Origin: Lachnospiraceae bacterium RM5
GTDB taxonomy: Bacteria; Bacillota; Clostridia; Lachnospirales; Lachnospiraceae
Assembly: GCA_900110975.1 (NCBI GenBank)
Contig: FOFK01000004.1
Coordinates: 192,684-256,683 of the forward strand
Direction: 5' to 3'
Length of the DNA stretch: 64,000 bases
Made by a program: the position numbers and the translations under genes. Numbering within the stretch: the first letter of the stretch is position 1; each line of letters begins with the position of its first letter. Positions 45,053 to 54,367 of the stretch are shown one piece after another. Under the pieces are notes generated by a model. It was not told the origin of the DNA. It saw nothing but the letters and a program-made list of their open reading frames with translations, and ran no database searches.

Positions 45053-46471
45053 TTATTTCTTTATAATATTTTTTGCATCATTAATTGTTTCTTTAATGTT
45101 ATTTTTATTTATTAAAAGATAGATAACATAGGTGACAAAATATATTGCCATACCCTTGATGCCGTTTATTATCCAGCTTGAGTAAATAAATATAAATGTT
45201 AAAAGTAGTTCTGATAAAAAGTCTATAGTTACGTTGATATTAAGTATTTTTGATAAATATCTTTCCGCCAAAAAGCATTTTATCATGAGCATTACTATTA
45301 TTGATGCAACAGCAAGGTCAAGATTTTTAAATACATATACGGTAACAATTGTAGTTGCAAGGCTGATAAATACAGTAATAATGTTTGTTTTTAATATAAT
45401 TTTTTCTTTTCTTAATGTGTTTAAGAAAGTATTTATAAGAAGCTGGGTTCTTCCTTCAAATACACACATTGGAAGAAGTATTGCAAGATATTTTAAACTC
45501 TCTGCGTAATTTGGGAGCCATAATGAAAGAATGATTTTCATTGGCATATAAAAAATTAAAATGCATAGAGATGGAACGACAATTATTCTTCGCATTATTA
45601 TATAAAGTGAAGGAAGCTTCTCTTTTGAAGTACGTCTCAGTGTTGGGAATAAAGCAACTCCCACAGCACTTATACATGTAATTAACATATTTGACATACT
45701 AAGTGTAAGTGAAACTTTTCCAAACTGGATTGTTCCCCATTTATGTTCAATTGCAAATCTTACAACACCAATGATTAACTGACTTGTAAGATTGGCGCAT
45801 AAAAGTTTATATCCGCCTCTGATTAAGTCTGCCATTTCTGTAAATATAACAGATACTTTAGGCAGTTTAGCAAAAATAACTTTTTTACAGTAGTAAAGAC
45901 CTACAACTACACCAATAAATCTTGTTATAACCTCTGAAATAACAAGAATTTTATAGCTGTCAGATTTTAAAATCCATGTAAGAACAATTGCAGCAAGGAA
46001 TAAAAGTCTTTCAGTTATTACTATGATAGAATATTCTTTTATTCTGTTTGTTGATTGTAAGATATATTGAAGCATATATCTTAATATATTAATTGCTGTT
46101 GATATAAATGAAAGAAGTATAACAAATCTTTTATCGACGCTATGTACACACAGCATAAAGACTATTGAAAATACAGTTGAAAATATGGTCTGATAAACCA
46201 TAAGTCCCCAAAACTGTGAGGCAATCAGGCTTCTGTCTAACTTATCATACTCTTTACCGCCATATTTTAAATATAAACCGTCACACCATCCAAGGGATGA
46301 ATACATAATGTATGTTCCGTAAAAAAGATATAACTGCCAGTAGCTGAATTCTTTTACTCCAAGTATTTTTGGTAAGAACAATTGCATTACTAGTGTGATA
46401 AACAATGTAACTATGTTTGCAAAAAATGCAAATGAAAAATTTTTTATAAATGATTTAAATTTCGAATTCAT
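45053..46471 (-). CDS. polysaccharide flippase (Wzx/MATE-like)
   Basis: A 472-residue membrane protein with about 12-14 helices and the typical start FIKNFSFAFFANIVTLFITL followed by QLFLPKILGVKEFSYWQLY. It belongs to the MVF/MATE polysaccharide transporter group that moves lipid-linked repeat units to the outer face. It lies next to the polymerase gene, as in Wzx/Wzy-type loci. Confidence 0.9.
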   Translation of the reverse strand: MNSKFKSFIKNFSFAFFANIVTLFITLVMQLFLPKILGVKEFSYWQLYLFYGTYIMYSSLGWCDGLYLKYGGKEYDKLDRSLIASQFWGLMVYQTIFSTVFSIVFMLCVHSVDKRFVILLSFISTAINILRYMLQYILQSTNRIKEYSIIVITERLLFLAAIVLTWILKSDSYKILVISEVITRFIGVVVGLYYCKKVIFAKLPKVSVIFTEMADLIRGGYKLLCANLTSQLIIGVVRFAIEHKWGTIQFGKVSLTLSMSNMLITCISAVGVALFPTLRRTSKEKLPSLYIIMRRIIVVPSLCILIFYMPMKIILSLWLPNYAESLKYLAILLPMCVFEGRTQLLINTFLNTLRKEKIILKTNIITVFISLATTIVTVYVFKNLDLAVASIIVMLMIKCFLAERYLSKILNINVTIDFLSELLLTFIFIYSSWIINGIKGMAIYFVTYVIYLLINKNNIKETINDAKNIIKK

Positions 46472-46495
46472 TTTTATACCTCGCTTTGGCTGTAA

Positions 46496-47566
46496 CTATC
46501 TCTGGAAAAATGTTTTATATGGAATTACATAATACCAGTGGTTTACATACACGTCATAGAATAGTTTTGATATATAGAAAGTAAATATTCCCATATATAA
46601 AACGATTCTTCTATGAGGTATTTTTTCGCTAAAAACAATATATGGAACAAAAAGTATTTCTACATAGTTAAAACAGTAGTAGATTCTGTCTGCCTGAGGA
46701 ATTGTGGCTGAAAAAAGAAGAGCCATCATTCCAAAAAATTCCATATTTAAGAAGAAATTAAATTTATCATTATCTTCATTTTCGCCGTATTTATAGTAAA
46801 AATGGGATACTACAAATATGATGAAAGAAAAAACAAAACCAATAAGATAGAAGTTGTTTTTATCAAAGAATGAACCTAAGTACCATGCATATTTTGTTTT
46901 CTTAATTACAAAAATAATCAGTTTTTTTAATATAGGCGAGCCTATAAGTGCTGAAAAAAATGCAATTAAATGTACTTTAAGGTTTGCCTTGAAATTATAT
47001 AAAAAGTAAATTGGTATATAAATTAAGGCGGAAGTATGTATTAAACATGCAATTAATATCCATAAAAAGTAATTTACCTTATCGCGTTTAAATAAGTATT
47101 TAAGGGAATAAAGGAAAATTGCCATTGTAATTGCCTGTCTTATCTGGTTCATTGAATTGAAGAAGAAACCGCCAATTACAAAAACAAGGATACTAAGGCA
47201 TATATGCTCAGACTGCTGATAAATAGCGATAAATAAAAATGTATAAATTAAAAATGAAACAATAGCAAACATAACAACAGGATCTTTATGTATATGATAA
47301 GCTATTTTATTTATAAGGTTAAATAATGGCTCGCCAAATTTATCAGTGCCCTCGTTTATATAATAAAAATATTTTTTATAGATAAAGTCGTAGTCAGTAC
47401 CAACATCATATCTTAAAGCAGATACTAAAAGAAAAGGAAGGTATGAACCTATACAAAGGATGATATATGATTTTTTTAAGTTTTCATAATCCTTAACTTC
47501 TCTTAGGTTGGCCGCAAAGTTTGCTATAAGCATAGACACAACCGTCATTATAACATAAACATACAT
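46496..47566 (-). CDS. EpsG/Wzy-like polysaccharide polymerase
   Basis: A 356-residue membrane protein with about ten to twelve helices. The N-terminal stretch LRYDVGTDYDFIYKKYF is the hallmark of EpsG-family polymerases (R/D-G-TDY). It would join flipped repeat units. I start at the ATG at 47566, with AAGGAG 11 bases upstream, rather than the ATG at 47629. The unusual palindromic element at 47622-47752 lies between it and the preceding glycosyltransferase gene, so it could affect transcript level. Confidence 0.88.
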   Translation of the reverse strand: MYVYVIMTVVSMLIANFAANLREVKDYENLKKSYIILCIGSYLPFLLVSALRYDVGTDYDFIYKKYFYYINEGTDKFGEPLFNLINKIAYHIHKDPVVMFAIVSFLIYTFLFIAIYQQSEHICLSILVFVIGGFFFNSMNQIRQAITMAIFLYSLKYLFKRDKVNYFLWILIACLIHTSALIYIPIYFLYNFKANLKVHLIAFFSALIGSPILKKLIIFVIKKTKYAWYLGSFFDKNNFYLIGFVFSFIIFVVSHFYYKYGENEDNDKFNFFLNMEFFGMMALLFSATIPQADRIYYCFNYVEILFVPYIVFSEKIPHRRIVLYMGIFTFYISKLFYDVYVNHWYYVIPYKTFFQR

Positions 47567-47621
47567 TAATATTATTCTCCTTGGATTGGAAATTTGGTTT
47601 TTATATGATAATAGTGCTTGT

Positions 47622-47752
47622 ATATGCAAAACAGCAATGCGGCAATAGCCGCATGGGCATTCATATATAAATCATCTCTGCAAGTTAACTTGCGAGAGTG
47701 ATTTATATATGAATCGCTCATGCCACGTTCGTGGCATGACAGTTTTGCAATA
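47622..47752. repeat. nested palindromic element, probably a dispersed intergenic repeat
   Basis: Three hairpins sit inside an outer inverted repeat. The outer TGCAAAAC (47625-47632) pairs with GTTTTGCA (47742-47749). Hairpin 1 is ATGCGGC-AATA-GCCGCAT (47637-47654). The large palindrome has ATTCATATATAAATCA (47659-47674) pairing with its complement at 47699-47714, centred on GCAAGTTAACTTGC (47680-47693). Hairpin 3 is CATGCCAC-GTTC-GTGGCATG (47719-47738). Both strands have short open frames but no plausible gene. Mobile-repeat (MITE/REP-like) origin is inferred from structure. Confidence 0.85.
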
Positions 47753-47782
47753 TAGCAATATTTCAAAACTTAAGTTTTGTGA

Positions 47783-48901
47783 TTACTTACAGTATTTTTC
47801 ATATTCTCTCTCCAGTTTTTTTGCTGAAGTATTGATTTCATATCCTGATTCTTTAACAAGTTTTAACGTATCTAAATCAGTTCTTTTTGTACCGTTTTCT
47901 TTAAATTCAAGTATTTTTTCAGCCCAGTAGACTGGTTTTTTCTCAAGAGAAATAAATTTAACAAGGTCTGATAATTTAACCTCTTTTGGAACTGTATCAG
48001 CACTAAATGACATAAGTTTATTGGTCTGTGCTTCGATTAATACAATTCCAAGACCTTCATAAAGGGAAGGGAATAAAAAGGCATCCATAATATTATAATA
48101 ATTATAGATATCATTTTTTACACCCATAAATAAAACATTATCAGTTAAACCAAGTTTGTTTACTTTCTCTTTTATTTTATCTGTAAGTTCTCCTTTTCCA
48201 AACAATAAAAGGAGAGCATCTTTATCTTTTTTATGTACTTCAGAAAAAATATCAATGATAAAAGTATGATTCTTCTGTTCAGTAAATCGTCCTATATTTC
48301 CTATACAAAATGCATTCTCAGGAATGTTAAGTACGTTTCTTAAGTTCTTTCTCTTTTCAGCATCATATAAAAATTTATTTACATCAATAGCATTATTTAA
48401 AATAAATACTTTACCTATATTTTTCTCTCCAAATAAGTATATTCCTGCACTTTCTCCACAGGCAAAATATTTATTTGCAGTAATTCTTGTAAGTATTTTT
48501 TTAATATGGTCGATAAATTTTTTTACAGGATTTTTAGGATATTCAACTAAGTGGGAATGAGCTATACGTACTTTGATACCACATAATTTTCCTAAAAATG
48601 TATGATAAAAACAATTAAGATTCATATGTACATGAATAATATCAAATTTATATTTTTTAAATAAATGTATTGTCTGTTTAAGATTACCAAAAAAATCTTT
48701 TTTTCTTTCTGGCAGTACATGTATATGAAAGCCTAAGGCTCTAAAATCATCTTCACATTCTTTTATGGAAGGGGAGTTTGAAATTATATGTGTTTCAAAT
48801 TTTGAAAGATCCATATGTGAAAAGTGATTATATATAACAGCTTCAACACCGCCACCATGTAATCCGCCCACAATATGGGCAATTTTTATTTTTTTATTCA
48901 T
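47783..48901 (-). CDS. glycosyltransferase family 4-like
   Basis: A 372-residue GT-B glycosyltransferase. The N-terminal Rossmann half begins KIAHIVGGLHGGGVEAVIYN. The C-terminal donor-binding half has IGNIGRFTEQKNH and the EX7E motif region FLFPSLYEGLGIVLIEAQ. It transfers a sugar from a nucleotide donor, probably to a lipid-linked chain. The start at 48901 is preferred to the TTG at 48928 because the domain begins there and the longer form overlaps the previous gene. The product is unknown. Confidence 0.9.
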   Translation of the reverse strand: MNKKIKIAHIVGGLHGGGVEAVIYNHFSHMDLSKFETHIISNSPSIKECEDDFRALGFHIHVLPERKKDFFGNLKQTIHLFKKYKFDIIHVHMNLNCFYHTFLGKLCGIKVRIAHSHLVEYPKNPVKKFIDHIKKILTRITANKYFACGESAGIYLFGEKNIGKVFILNNAIDVNKFLYDAEKRKNLRNVLNIPENAFCIGNIGRFTEQKNHTFIIDIFSEVHKKDKDALLLLFGKGELTDKIKEKVNKLGLTDNVLFMGVKNDIYNYYNIMDAFLFPSLYEGLGIVLIEAQTNKLMSFSADTVPKEVKLSDLVKFISLEKKPVYWAEKILEFKENGTKRTDLDTLKLVKESGYEINTSAKKLEREYEKYCK

Positions 48902-48914
48902 AATATACCTGCTT

Positions 48915-49892
48915 TCATGATTTGCCAAATTTCTTTAATTTAGACATACTATGTAAAACCGGAAAACCTAAATATGTTATAAGAACAGCAATTTTTGTGC
49001 CTCTTCTTGAGTGTTTATCTTTAAGAACATATTTTCTTAATGGTTTAATATTGTTTTCTATTCGTTTTCTTTCTTCTTTTAGTTCTTTGCTCATTGGCAT
49101 CTGAAGATATATATGGAAGTTTGCACGGACTTTTTTTGAAGCTGTAGCAAACCTGAATTTCTCTTCAGGATATTTTTCTAAGATTTCTTTTTCTAATCTG
49201 TCCATAATATCTATAAGGTCCATCTTCTTTATTGAAAAACCTTTCAGAGTTGTACTGTCCGGACGGTTAAAGTAGTAGTAGCCGGTATGATTTGAAAATG
49301 ATATTTTCTTTGCTTTGAAAAATACATCATAGATTATGGCGATATCTTCAAATACATTACCTAAAGGAAATCTTATATCATCGAATAAAGATGATTTATA
49401 TATTTTAACCCACATTTCAGAGTCAAAATCAACCTGGTAAAGAAGTCTGTAAATTGCTTCCTTAACGGAAAATGTCTTTGTAAAGTCTGCTTCCTTTACA
49501 GGGGGATAATCATTATTTAGTATATTATCCATATAGATATTTTCATATTTGCAGATTGAAATATCGCTCCCTGAATTTGTTATATCATTATAAAGCCTTT
49601 CAATATAATCATCAGATACTATATCATCCCCGTCAATGAAGGTAACATATTCACCTGTCATATTATCAAGACCAACATTTCTTGCCTTTGCTGCACCGCC
49701 ATTTGGGATATGAAATACTTTTAAACGCTCATCTTTCTTTGCATATTCATCAAGAATTTTTCCTGAATTATCTTTAGAACCATCATCAATTGCAAGGATT
49801 TCAATATCTTTATATGTTTGTGCAAGTATATGATTTAATGTATTTTCTAGATATTTTTCAAGGTTATATACCGGTACTATTATACTTATCAT
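48915..49892 (-). CDS. glycosyltransferase family 2
   Basis: A 325-residue GT-A enzyme. MISIIVPVYNLEKYLENTLN is followed by DIEILAIDDGSKDNSG, NGGAAKARNVGLD and the metal-binding FIDGDD (DxD-like). Such inverting enzymes add hexoses or amino sugars to a growing repeat unit in the cytosol. It lies between two GT4-like genes in the leftward operon. Confidence 0.93.
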   Translation of the reverse strand: MISIIVPVYNLEKYLENTLNHILAQTYKDIEILAIDDGSKDNSGKILDEYAKKDERLKVFHIPNGGAAKARNVGLDNMTGEYVTFIDGDDIVSDDYIERLYNDITNSGSDISICKYENIYMDNILNNDYPPVKEADFTKTFSVKEAIYRLLYQVDFDSEMWVKIYKSSLFDDIRFPLGNVFEDIAIIYDVFFKAKKISFSNHTGYYYFNRPDSTTLKGFSIKKMDLIDIMDRLEKEILEKYPEEKFRFATASKKVRANFHIYLQMPMSKELKEERKRIENNIKPLRKYVLKDKHSRRGTKIAVLITYLGFPVLHSMSKLKKFGKS

Positions 49893-49924
49893 TTCTTTTT
49901 CCTTTTAAATATTATAATTATTAA

Positions 49925-51013
49925 TTAATATCTATAGATATCAAGATACTTACTTGTCATAACATCTGTGTTATATTCACTTAATATATCATTATATGCG
50001 TTTTTGGTAATATCAGTAATTTTATAATTACCTTTGATAATGTCATTAATTATATTAACATAGTCTGAAAAATTTGATGCTATAAATCCGTTAGTAGCAG
50101 TTTTAATAACATCTTTGTTACCGATTATGTTACTTACAATGCAGATTTTTCCTAAATACATTGCTTCAAGTAAGGAGATAGGAAGGCCTTCCCAAAGAGA
50201 TGGAAGTAAAAAGATATCTCCTTTCATAAGGTAATCAAGGGCATCATTATGATTTGCCCAGCCTGTAATTTCTATGTTTTCGCTTGTAAGCTCATCTCTT
50301 AAATCCCCATCACCTATCCAGATGAATTTAAAATCAGGAAATGCTTTTGCAATATCATTGAAAAGTGAAGGGTTTTTCTGATATGAAATACGTCCAAGTG
50401 TTACAAATACAGGGTTTTCCGTATTTATTTCCGGATGCATTGATAGTTTTTCTTTTGGAAGTTCAATTCCATTATTTACATATGTACAGTTCTTAGAGAT
50501 GATTCTTGCAACGTCATATTCACCCTTTGAAACAGCAATTGTTTTGCAATTAGCAAGAGCTCCCACACGTTCTAAAAAGTAATATATTTCCCTTTTAACT
50601 CTTGAATCATCTTCTTTTAAAAATGAGTATCCGTGAGGTGTATAAAAAACTCTTCTTTTTTCACAATTTATTCCGATTCTTCCAAGTAAACCTGATTTTG
50701 AAGAATGAAGATGTACAATCTCAGGCTTTAATTTTTTTATTGTTTTTCTGATTTCGAAAAGTGAAAGTAAATCTTTTGTTGGTGAAATTTTTCTTGTGAA
50801 ATGCTTTGCTTTTATAAGATGAACACGCTCATCAAAATCCTTTTCTATATTTTCGGGAGTCTGATTTCTTACTCCGTACAAAATAGTAACATCATATTCC
50901 TGGCAGGAAGCATTAGCAAGTGCAACTAAGAATGTATACACTCCTCCTCCGAATGCCTCAACTACATGCAATATTTTTTTTTTTTCTCTACGATTATTAT
51001 CCGAGTTACTCAT
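49925..51013 (-). CDS. glycosyltransferase family 4-like (first gene of the leftward group)
   Basis: A 362-residue GT-B glycosyltransferase. The N-terminal KKILHVVEAFGGGVYTFLVA and the C-terminal VTLGRISYQKNPSLF and IFLLPSLWEGLPISLLEAMYLG (with the EX7E pair) identify the family. The G-G-G-V start is shared with putative rhamnosyl/galactosyl transferases of exopolysaccharide loci. The 118-base gap at 51014-51131 separates it from the divergent metallophosphoesterase gene and should hold both promoters. Confidence 0.9.
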   Translation of the reverse strand: MSNSDNNRREKKKILHVVEAFGGGVYTFLVALANASCQEYDVTILYGVRNQTPENIEKDFDERVHLIKAKHFTRKISPTKDLLSLFEIRKTIKKLKPEIVHLHSSKSGLLGRIGINCEKRRVFYTPHGYSFLKEDDSRVKREIYYFLERVGALANCKTIAVSKGEYDVARIISKNCTYVNNGIELPKEKLSMHPEINTENPVFVTLGRISYQKNPSLFNDIAKAFPDFKFIWIGDGDLRDELTSENIEITGWANHNDALDYLMKGDIFLLPSLWEGLPISLLEAMYLGKICIVSNIIGNKDVIKTATNGFIASNFSDYVNIINDIIKGNYKITDITKNAYNDILSEYNTDVMTSKYLDIYRY

Positions 51014-51131
51014 TTATGGGCTCCTTTGTAACTTGATTAGAATAATTTATTATGTTAATATATTTTTGCATTTTTACCATTAGAATACAGCCGGAATTTA
51101 TAAATATTTTAGATAAATTAAGGATGAATCC

Positions 51132-51971
51132 ATGAAAAAAAACAAAAAAAATAATAAAAAAATTATGTATGTAAAAGCGTTTGTTTTTATTATGTTGATT
51201 ATATATATATCATTTGGGCTGATATCATCAGCTAAATGTTTAAAACTGACAAAGTATGATTATATAAGCGATAAAGTGCCATCGGACTTTGACGGTTATA
51301 AAATCATTCAGATATCTGATCTTCATCATAAAAATTTTGGTAAAGATCAAAGTGAACTTATAAGTATGATTAATAATCAAAATCCTGATCTTATATTGCT
51401 TACAGGTGATATCGTTGATGGTAACCATACAGATATGACACCTGTTGTAAACCTTTTAAAAGGAATATATAAAACTGCTCCAATTTATTTTGTTTCAGGT
51501 AATCATGAACTTGCACCACAAGGTAAGGATAATTATGCTAAACTTGAAACTTTATTTGTTGAATATGGAGTAGTAGACCTTGATGATTCATTTGATATAA
51601 TTAGTAAAGGTGAATCCAGTATAAATCTTTATGGAGCAAAATTCAGGTCGTCTTATGTAAAAGATTATTTGGATACACCTGATACTAATGAATTTAACAT
51701 ACTTATGTATCATTGTACTAATTATTTTGATATAACCTCACAGTTTGGATATGATTTGATTTTTTCAGGTCATACCCATGGCGGAATTGTAAGACTTCCA
51801 TTTGTTGGAGGTATATTTGGTAATACAGGGGATGTATTTCCTAAATATGATAAAGGTGTTTATAAAAAGGAATCAAGTACCATGATATCAAGTGGTGGGC
51901 TTGGTGATGCTAAGATTCCAAGATTTTATAATACACCTGAAGTGGTACTTGTTACCCTTTATAAAAAATAA
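51132..51971 (+). CDS. membrane-anchored metallophosphoesterase
   Basis: A 279-residue calcineurin-like phosphoesterase. The N-terminal anchor (about 10-33) is followed by the metal-binding motifs IIQISDLHHKNFG (D-x-H), LLTGDIVDGNH (GD), VSGNHE (GNH[E/D]) and FSGHTHGG (GHTH). YkuE/YaeI-like members act on UDP-diacylglucosamine-type lipids or unknown phosphodiesters. The only rightward gene in this interval, it ends directly against the convergent Wzz-like gene without a visible terminator. The substrate is unknown. Confidence 0.9.
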   Translation: MKKNKKNNKKIMYVKAFVFIMLIIYISFGLISSAKCLKLTKYDYISDKVPSDFDGYKIIQISDLHHKNFGKDQSELISMINNQNPDLILLTGDIVDGNHTDMTPVVNLLKGIYKTAPIYFVSGNHELAPQGKDNYAKLETLFVEYGVVDLDDSFDIISKGESSINLYGAKFRSSYVKDYLDTPDTNEFNILMYHCTNYFDITSQFGYDLIFSGHTHGGIVRLPFVGGIFGNTGDVFPKYDKGVYKKESSTMISSGGLGDAKIPRFYNTPEVVLVTLYKK

Positions 51972-52706
51972 TTAATTTGTGTCGTTATCTGATAAATATA
52001 AGTTAAAGTCTTTATCTGTATCAAAATCCGGTATTACACCGATGATATCTAATTTTCCATAGTCTGTTGCATCTTTTGGCGCGTACATTTTATCTGAGAA
52101 TATTTCTCTTATAACAATGTATGCGCATCCTATAATAAATCCAAGAATAATTGATATTGCAAGGGTCTTGATTTTAGTCTGATTTGCATTATATGAAATA
52201 GTAGCATTATCTGCAGTATCAAGAATTTGTATATCATTTTTTCCTGTAAGATTTGCTATTTCAAGAACAAAAGCTTCAGCAACAGCATTTGCAACATCAA
52301 TGGCAACATCCTTATCATAGTAAGTTGCGTGAATATAAATGATTGCTGAATAATCAAGAGTTGATGAATCATATTCAACTGAAATCATGTCATAGATTTT
52401 ATCTTTATCAATTGTATCATCTCCAATAAGAAGTGAAGCACGTTCTGCAATCTTATGACTTTTTACAACTTCACCATATGCTTTAAGTGAATTTAAAATA
52501 TCAGATGAATCTGTAAAAGAACCATATACGATACCGTAAACGCTTGATGTAGCTTCATATTCATTATTAGAATCAATTACAAAAGATGTTGTCCCAATAC
52601 CTATTGTAAATGCAATAAGTGTCACAAATAAAGTGATTTTATAATTTCTAAGTAATGCTTTAAAACATTTTAAAAAATCAATTTCAATTATTTTATTTAA
52701 GTTCAT
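51972..52706 (-). CDS. Wzz/CpsC-like polysaccharide chain-length or BY-kinase partner protein
   Basis: A 244-residue protein with two membrane helices (about 24-46 and 178-200) around an extracellular domain of about 130 residues, the Wzz/CapA topology. The N-terminal part IEIDFLKCFKALLRNYKITL is typical. In Gram-positive bacteria CpsC-type proteins activate a cytosolic BY-kinase and regulate chain length. The expected kinase partner is the degenerate CpsD-like protein encoded two genes upstream at 53640. The short C-terminal tail is acidic and has no tyrosine cluster. Its stop codon abuts that of the metallophosphoesterase gene. Confidence 0.85.
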   Translation of the reverse strand: MNLNKIIEIDFLKCFKALLRNYKITLFVTLIAFTIGIGTTSFVIDSNNEYEATSSVYGIVYGSFTDSSDILNSLKAYGEVVKSHKIAERASLLIGDDTIDKDKIYDMISVEYDSSTLDYSAIIYIHATYYDKDVAIDVANAVAEAFVLEIANLTGKNDIQILDTADNATISYNANQTKIKTLAISIILGFIIGCAYIVIREIFSDKMYAPKDATDYGKLDIIGVIPDFDTDKDFNLYLSDNDTN

Positions 52707-52719
52707 ACATAGTTCCTTT

Positions 52720-53637
52720 CTAATATTTATTCTTCTGACTTCTGATTCTTAAAAGTAACATAAGGGCAATAAGGAGAATAAATACTATTTCAAAAATTTG
52801 CCATGCTGTTTTTAACTTCTGGTTTGGTTTTTTGATAGTGGCTGAAGCCGTTGATGATGATTTAACATTAACAGTATATTCTTTAGGCTCTATAGTATAT
52901 TTATTTCCAGCATCATCTTCGCATATAAATGAAATGTTGATTTTTTGCTTGCCGGACTTTTCAAAAGTAATATAACAGTCTTCCATATGCTGTTCACCGG
53001 CTTTTAAGGAACCAAGATCTATTTCTTTATAGTTCTCATCAATAGCTCCGTCAATTAACATTGTAACTTTTTCAATATCATTTGTTCCTGTGTTTGTATA
53101 TCTTACATTTACAAGTGATCTTGAACCGAGTGTAGCAGATGTTGCTACAGAAAGTACATTTATATCAAGCTTTGATGGAGTAGTAACAAGAGGAGTAATA
53201 ATTGTTCTGTTATCAAACTCTAAAGTTGCGGCGTTTGAATAATAGAATGTATATGTGAGCATTGCGCTTTCATATGGGTAATTCTGTTCGATTGAAAAAG
53301 TATGTTCGACTGTAATGCTTTTTCCTGCAGGAATTGTCTCGAAATATGCCTGGTTTGTGTTTTCATCATTAAGTCTTAAAGACATATCTTCAGATGAAAC
53401 ATCAACAACAACATTGTAGGCATCTGCATATTTATTACAGTTAGTAATAGTTGCTTTAATTGTGAACTGACCGCCTATTTCTAAAGAACCATCCGTAATT
53501 TCATAATCCGTAAGCATAACAACAGGATCTACATTTGTTAAAGCAGATGCAACATCGGCTTTAGCAGTATAATCTAATGTTGAAACCAAGCAAAAGAGTG
53601 CTGTTAGTATGGAAATTATATATTTTAATTTTTTCAT
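52720..53637 (-). CDS. secreted one-pass membrane protein with CARDB-like beta domains
   Basis: A 305-residue protein with a signal peptide (first about 27 residues), two beta-sandwich repeats that look like CARDB/NEW3 domains (GGQFTIKATITNCNKYADAY at about 57-76 and SRSLVNVRYTNTGTNDIEKV at about 172-191), a Ser/Lys linker, and a C-terminal membrane helix (about 278-296) with a basic tail. Not recognised as a named family. It is encoded between the CpsC-like and CpsD-like genes with 2-13-base gaps, so it probably works with them at the cell surface. Confidence 0.6.
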   Translation of the reverse strand: MKKLKYIISILTALFCLVSTLDYTAKADVASALTNVDPVVMLTDYEITDGSLEIGGQFTIKATITNCNKYADAYNVVVDVSSEDMSLRLNDENTNQAYFETIPAGKSITVEHTFSIEQNYPYESAMLTYTFYYSNAATLEFDNRTIITPLVTTPSKLDINVLSVATSATLGSRSLVNVRYTNTGTNDIEKVTMLIDGAIDENYKEIDLGSLKAGEQHMEDCYITFEKSGKQKINISFICEDDAGNKYTIEPKEYTVNVKSSSTASATIKKPNQKLKTAWQIFEIVFILLIALMLLLRIRSQKNKY

Positions 53638-53639
53638 AA

Positions 53640-54365
53640 TTATTTTTTCTCCTTTGCTTCGTTTATATCTTTTTGTGTGAGATATTTCTTTTTAAGGAAA
53701 TAATCATAATCTTTTGTATATTTTTTATATTCCTTTTGAGATATTTTATTCTGAATAACACCAATTACATTAGCGCCTTCTTTTTCAAGTTTCTTTCTTG
53801 CGTCTGAAAGATATTTATTGCTTGCTCCGTCAAGAGATGCCACAAGAATAGTAGCATCTGATTTAACAGAAAGAATTAATGAATCAACAGATGAATTGAT
53901 TGATGGAACATCAATAAGAACATAATCATATTCTTTTTCGAGTTCATCCAAAAGTATCTGAAGATTATGAGAATAAAGCATTTTTAAAGGATCATCATCA
54001 ACTAAATATCCGCTGGAAATATAATTTAAATTTTCCCAGTTTGTAGGATAAATAATATCATCTTTATCTGCAGTTCCTCTGACATAATTAACAAGTCCGC
54101 TTTCAATATTAGAACTTATTCTTTTATATTTAAGTTTTTTTCTCATATCGCAATCGATAATAACAGTTTTCCAACCTGCAATTGATAAAGAAATAGCAAG
54201 TTCAACTGTCATGGTTGTTGTTCCTACTAAAGGCTCGCAGCCTGTAAGTAAAAATGAAGTGTAATTATTTTTGTCATGTCGTAAGCATATATTTGCAACA
54301 ACTGTGTTGAAGGCATTTGTTACGATCTTATTTTTGCAACGATAAAGTGTTACTTCGTTTTTCAT
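53640..54365 (-). CDS. CpsD/CapB-like BY-kinase homologue with degenerate Walker A motif
   Basis: A 241-residue cytosolic P-loop protein. The fold matches bacterial tyrosine kinases: Walker A' TVIIDCDMRKK (68-78) and Walker B YDYVLIDVPS. The Walker A segment reads GCEPLVGTTT (42-51), where the conserved lysine of GK[ST] is replaced by T49. A C-terminal tyrosine cluster (YKKYTKDYDYFLKKKYL, about 215-231) is retained. The protein may therefore bind nucleotide weakly or act as a structural partner of the Wzz-like protein. A sequencing error is unlikely to explain a codon-level change within a good frame. It is adjacent to the surface-protein gene. Confidence 0.8.
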   Translation of the reverse strand: MKNEVTLYRCKNKIVTNAFNTVVANICLRHDKNNYTSFLLTGCEPLVGTTTMTVELAISLSIAGWKTVIIDCDMRKKLKYKRISSNIESGLVNYVRGTADKDDIIYPTNWENLNYISSGYLVDDDPLKMLYSHNLQILLDELEKEYDYVLIDVPSINSSVDSLILSVKSDATILVASLDGASNKYLSDARKKLEKEGANVIGVIQNKISQKEYKKYTKDYDYFLKKKYLTQKDINEAKEKK

Positions 54366-54367
54366 GA

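Noticed and set aside
47572-47766. Small minus-strand reading frame of 64 codons over the palindromic element
   Set aside because: Its sequence is fully explained by the inverted repeats, it has no ribosome site, and such frames are known artefacts of dispersed repeats.
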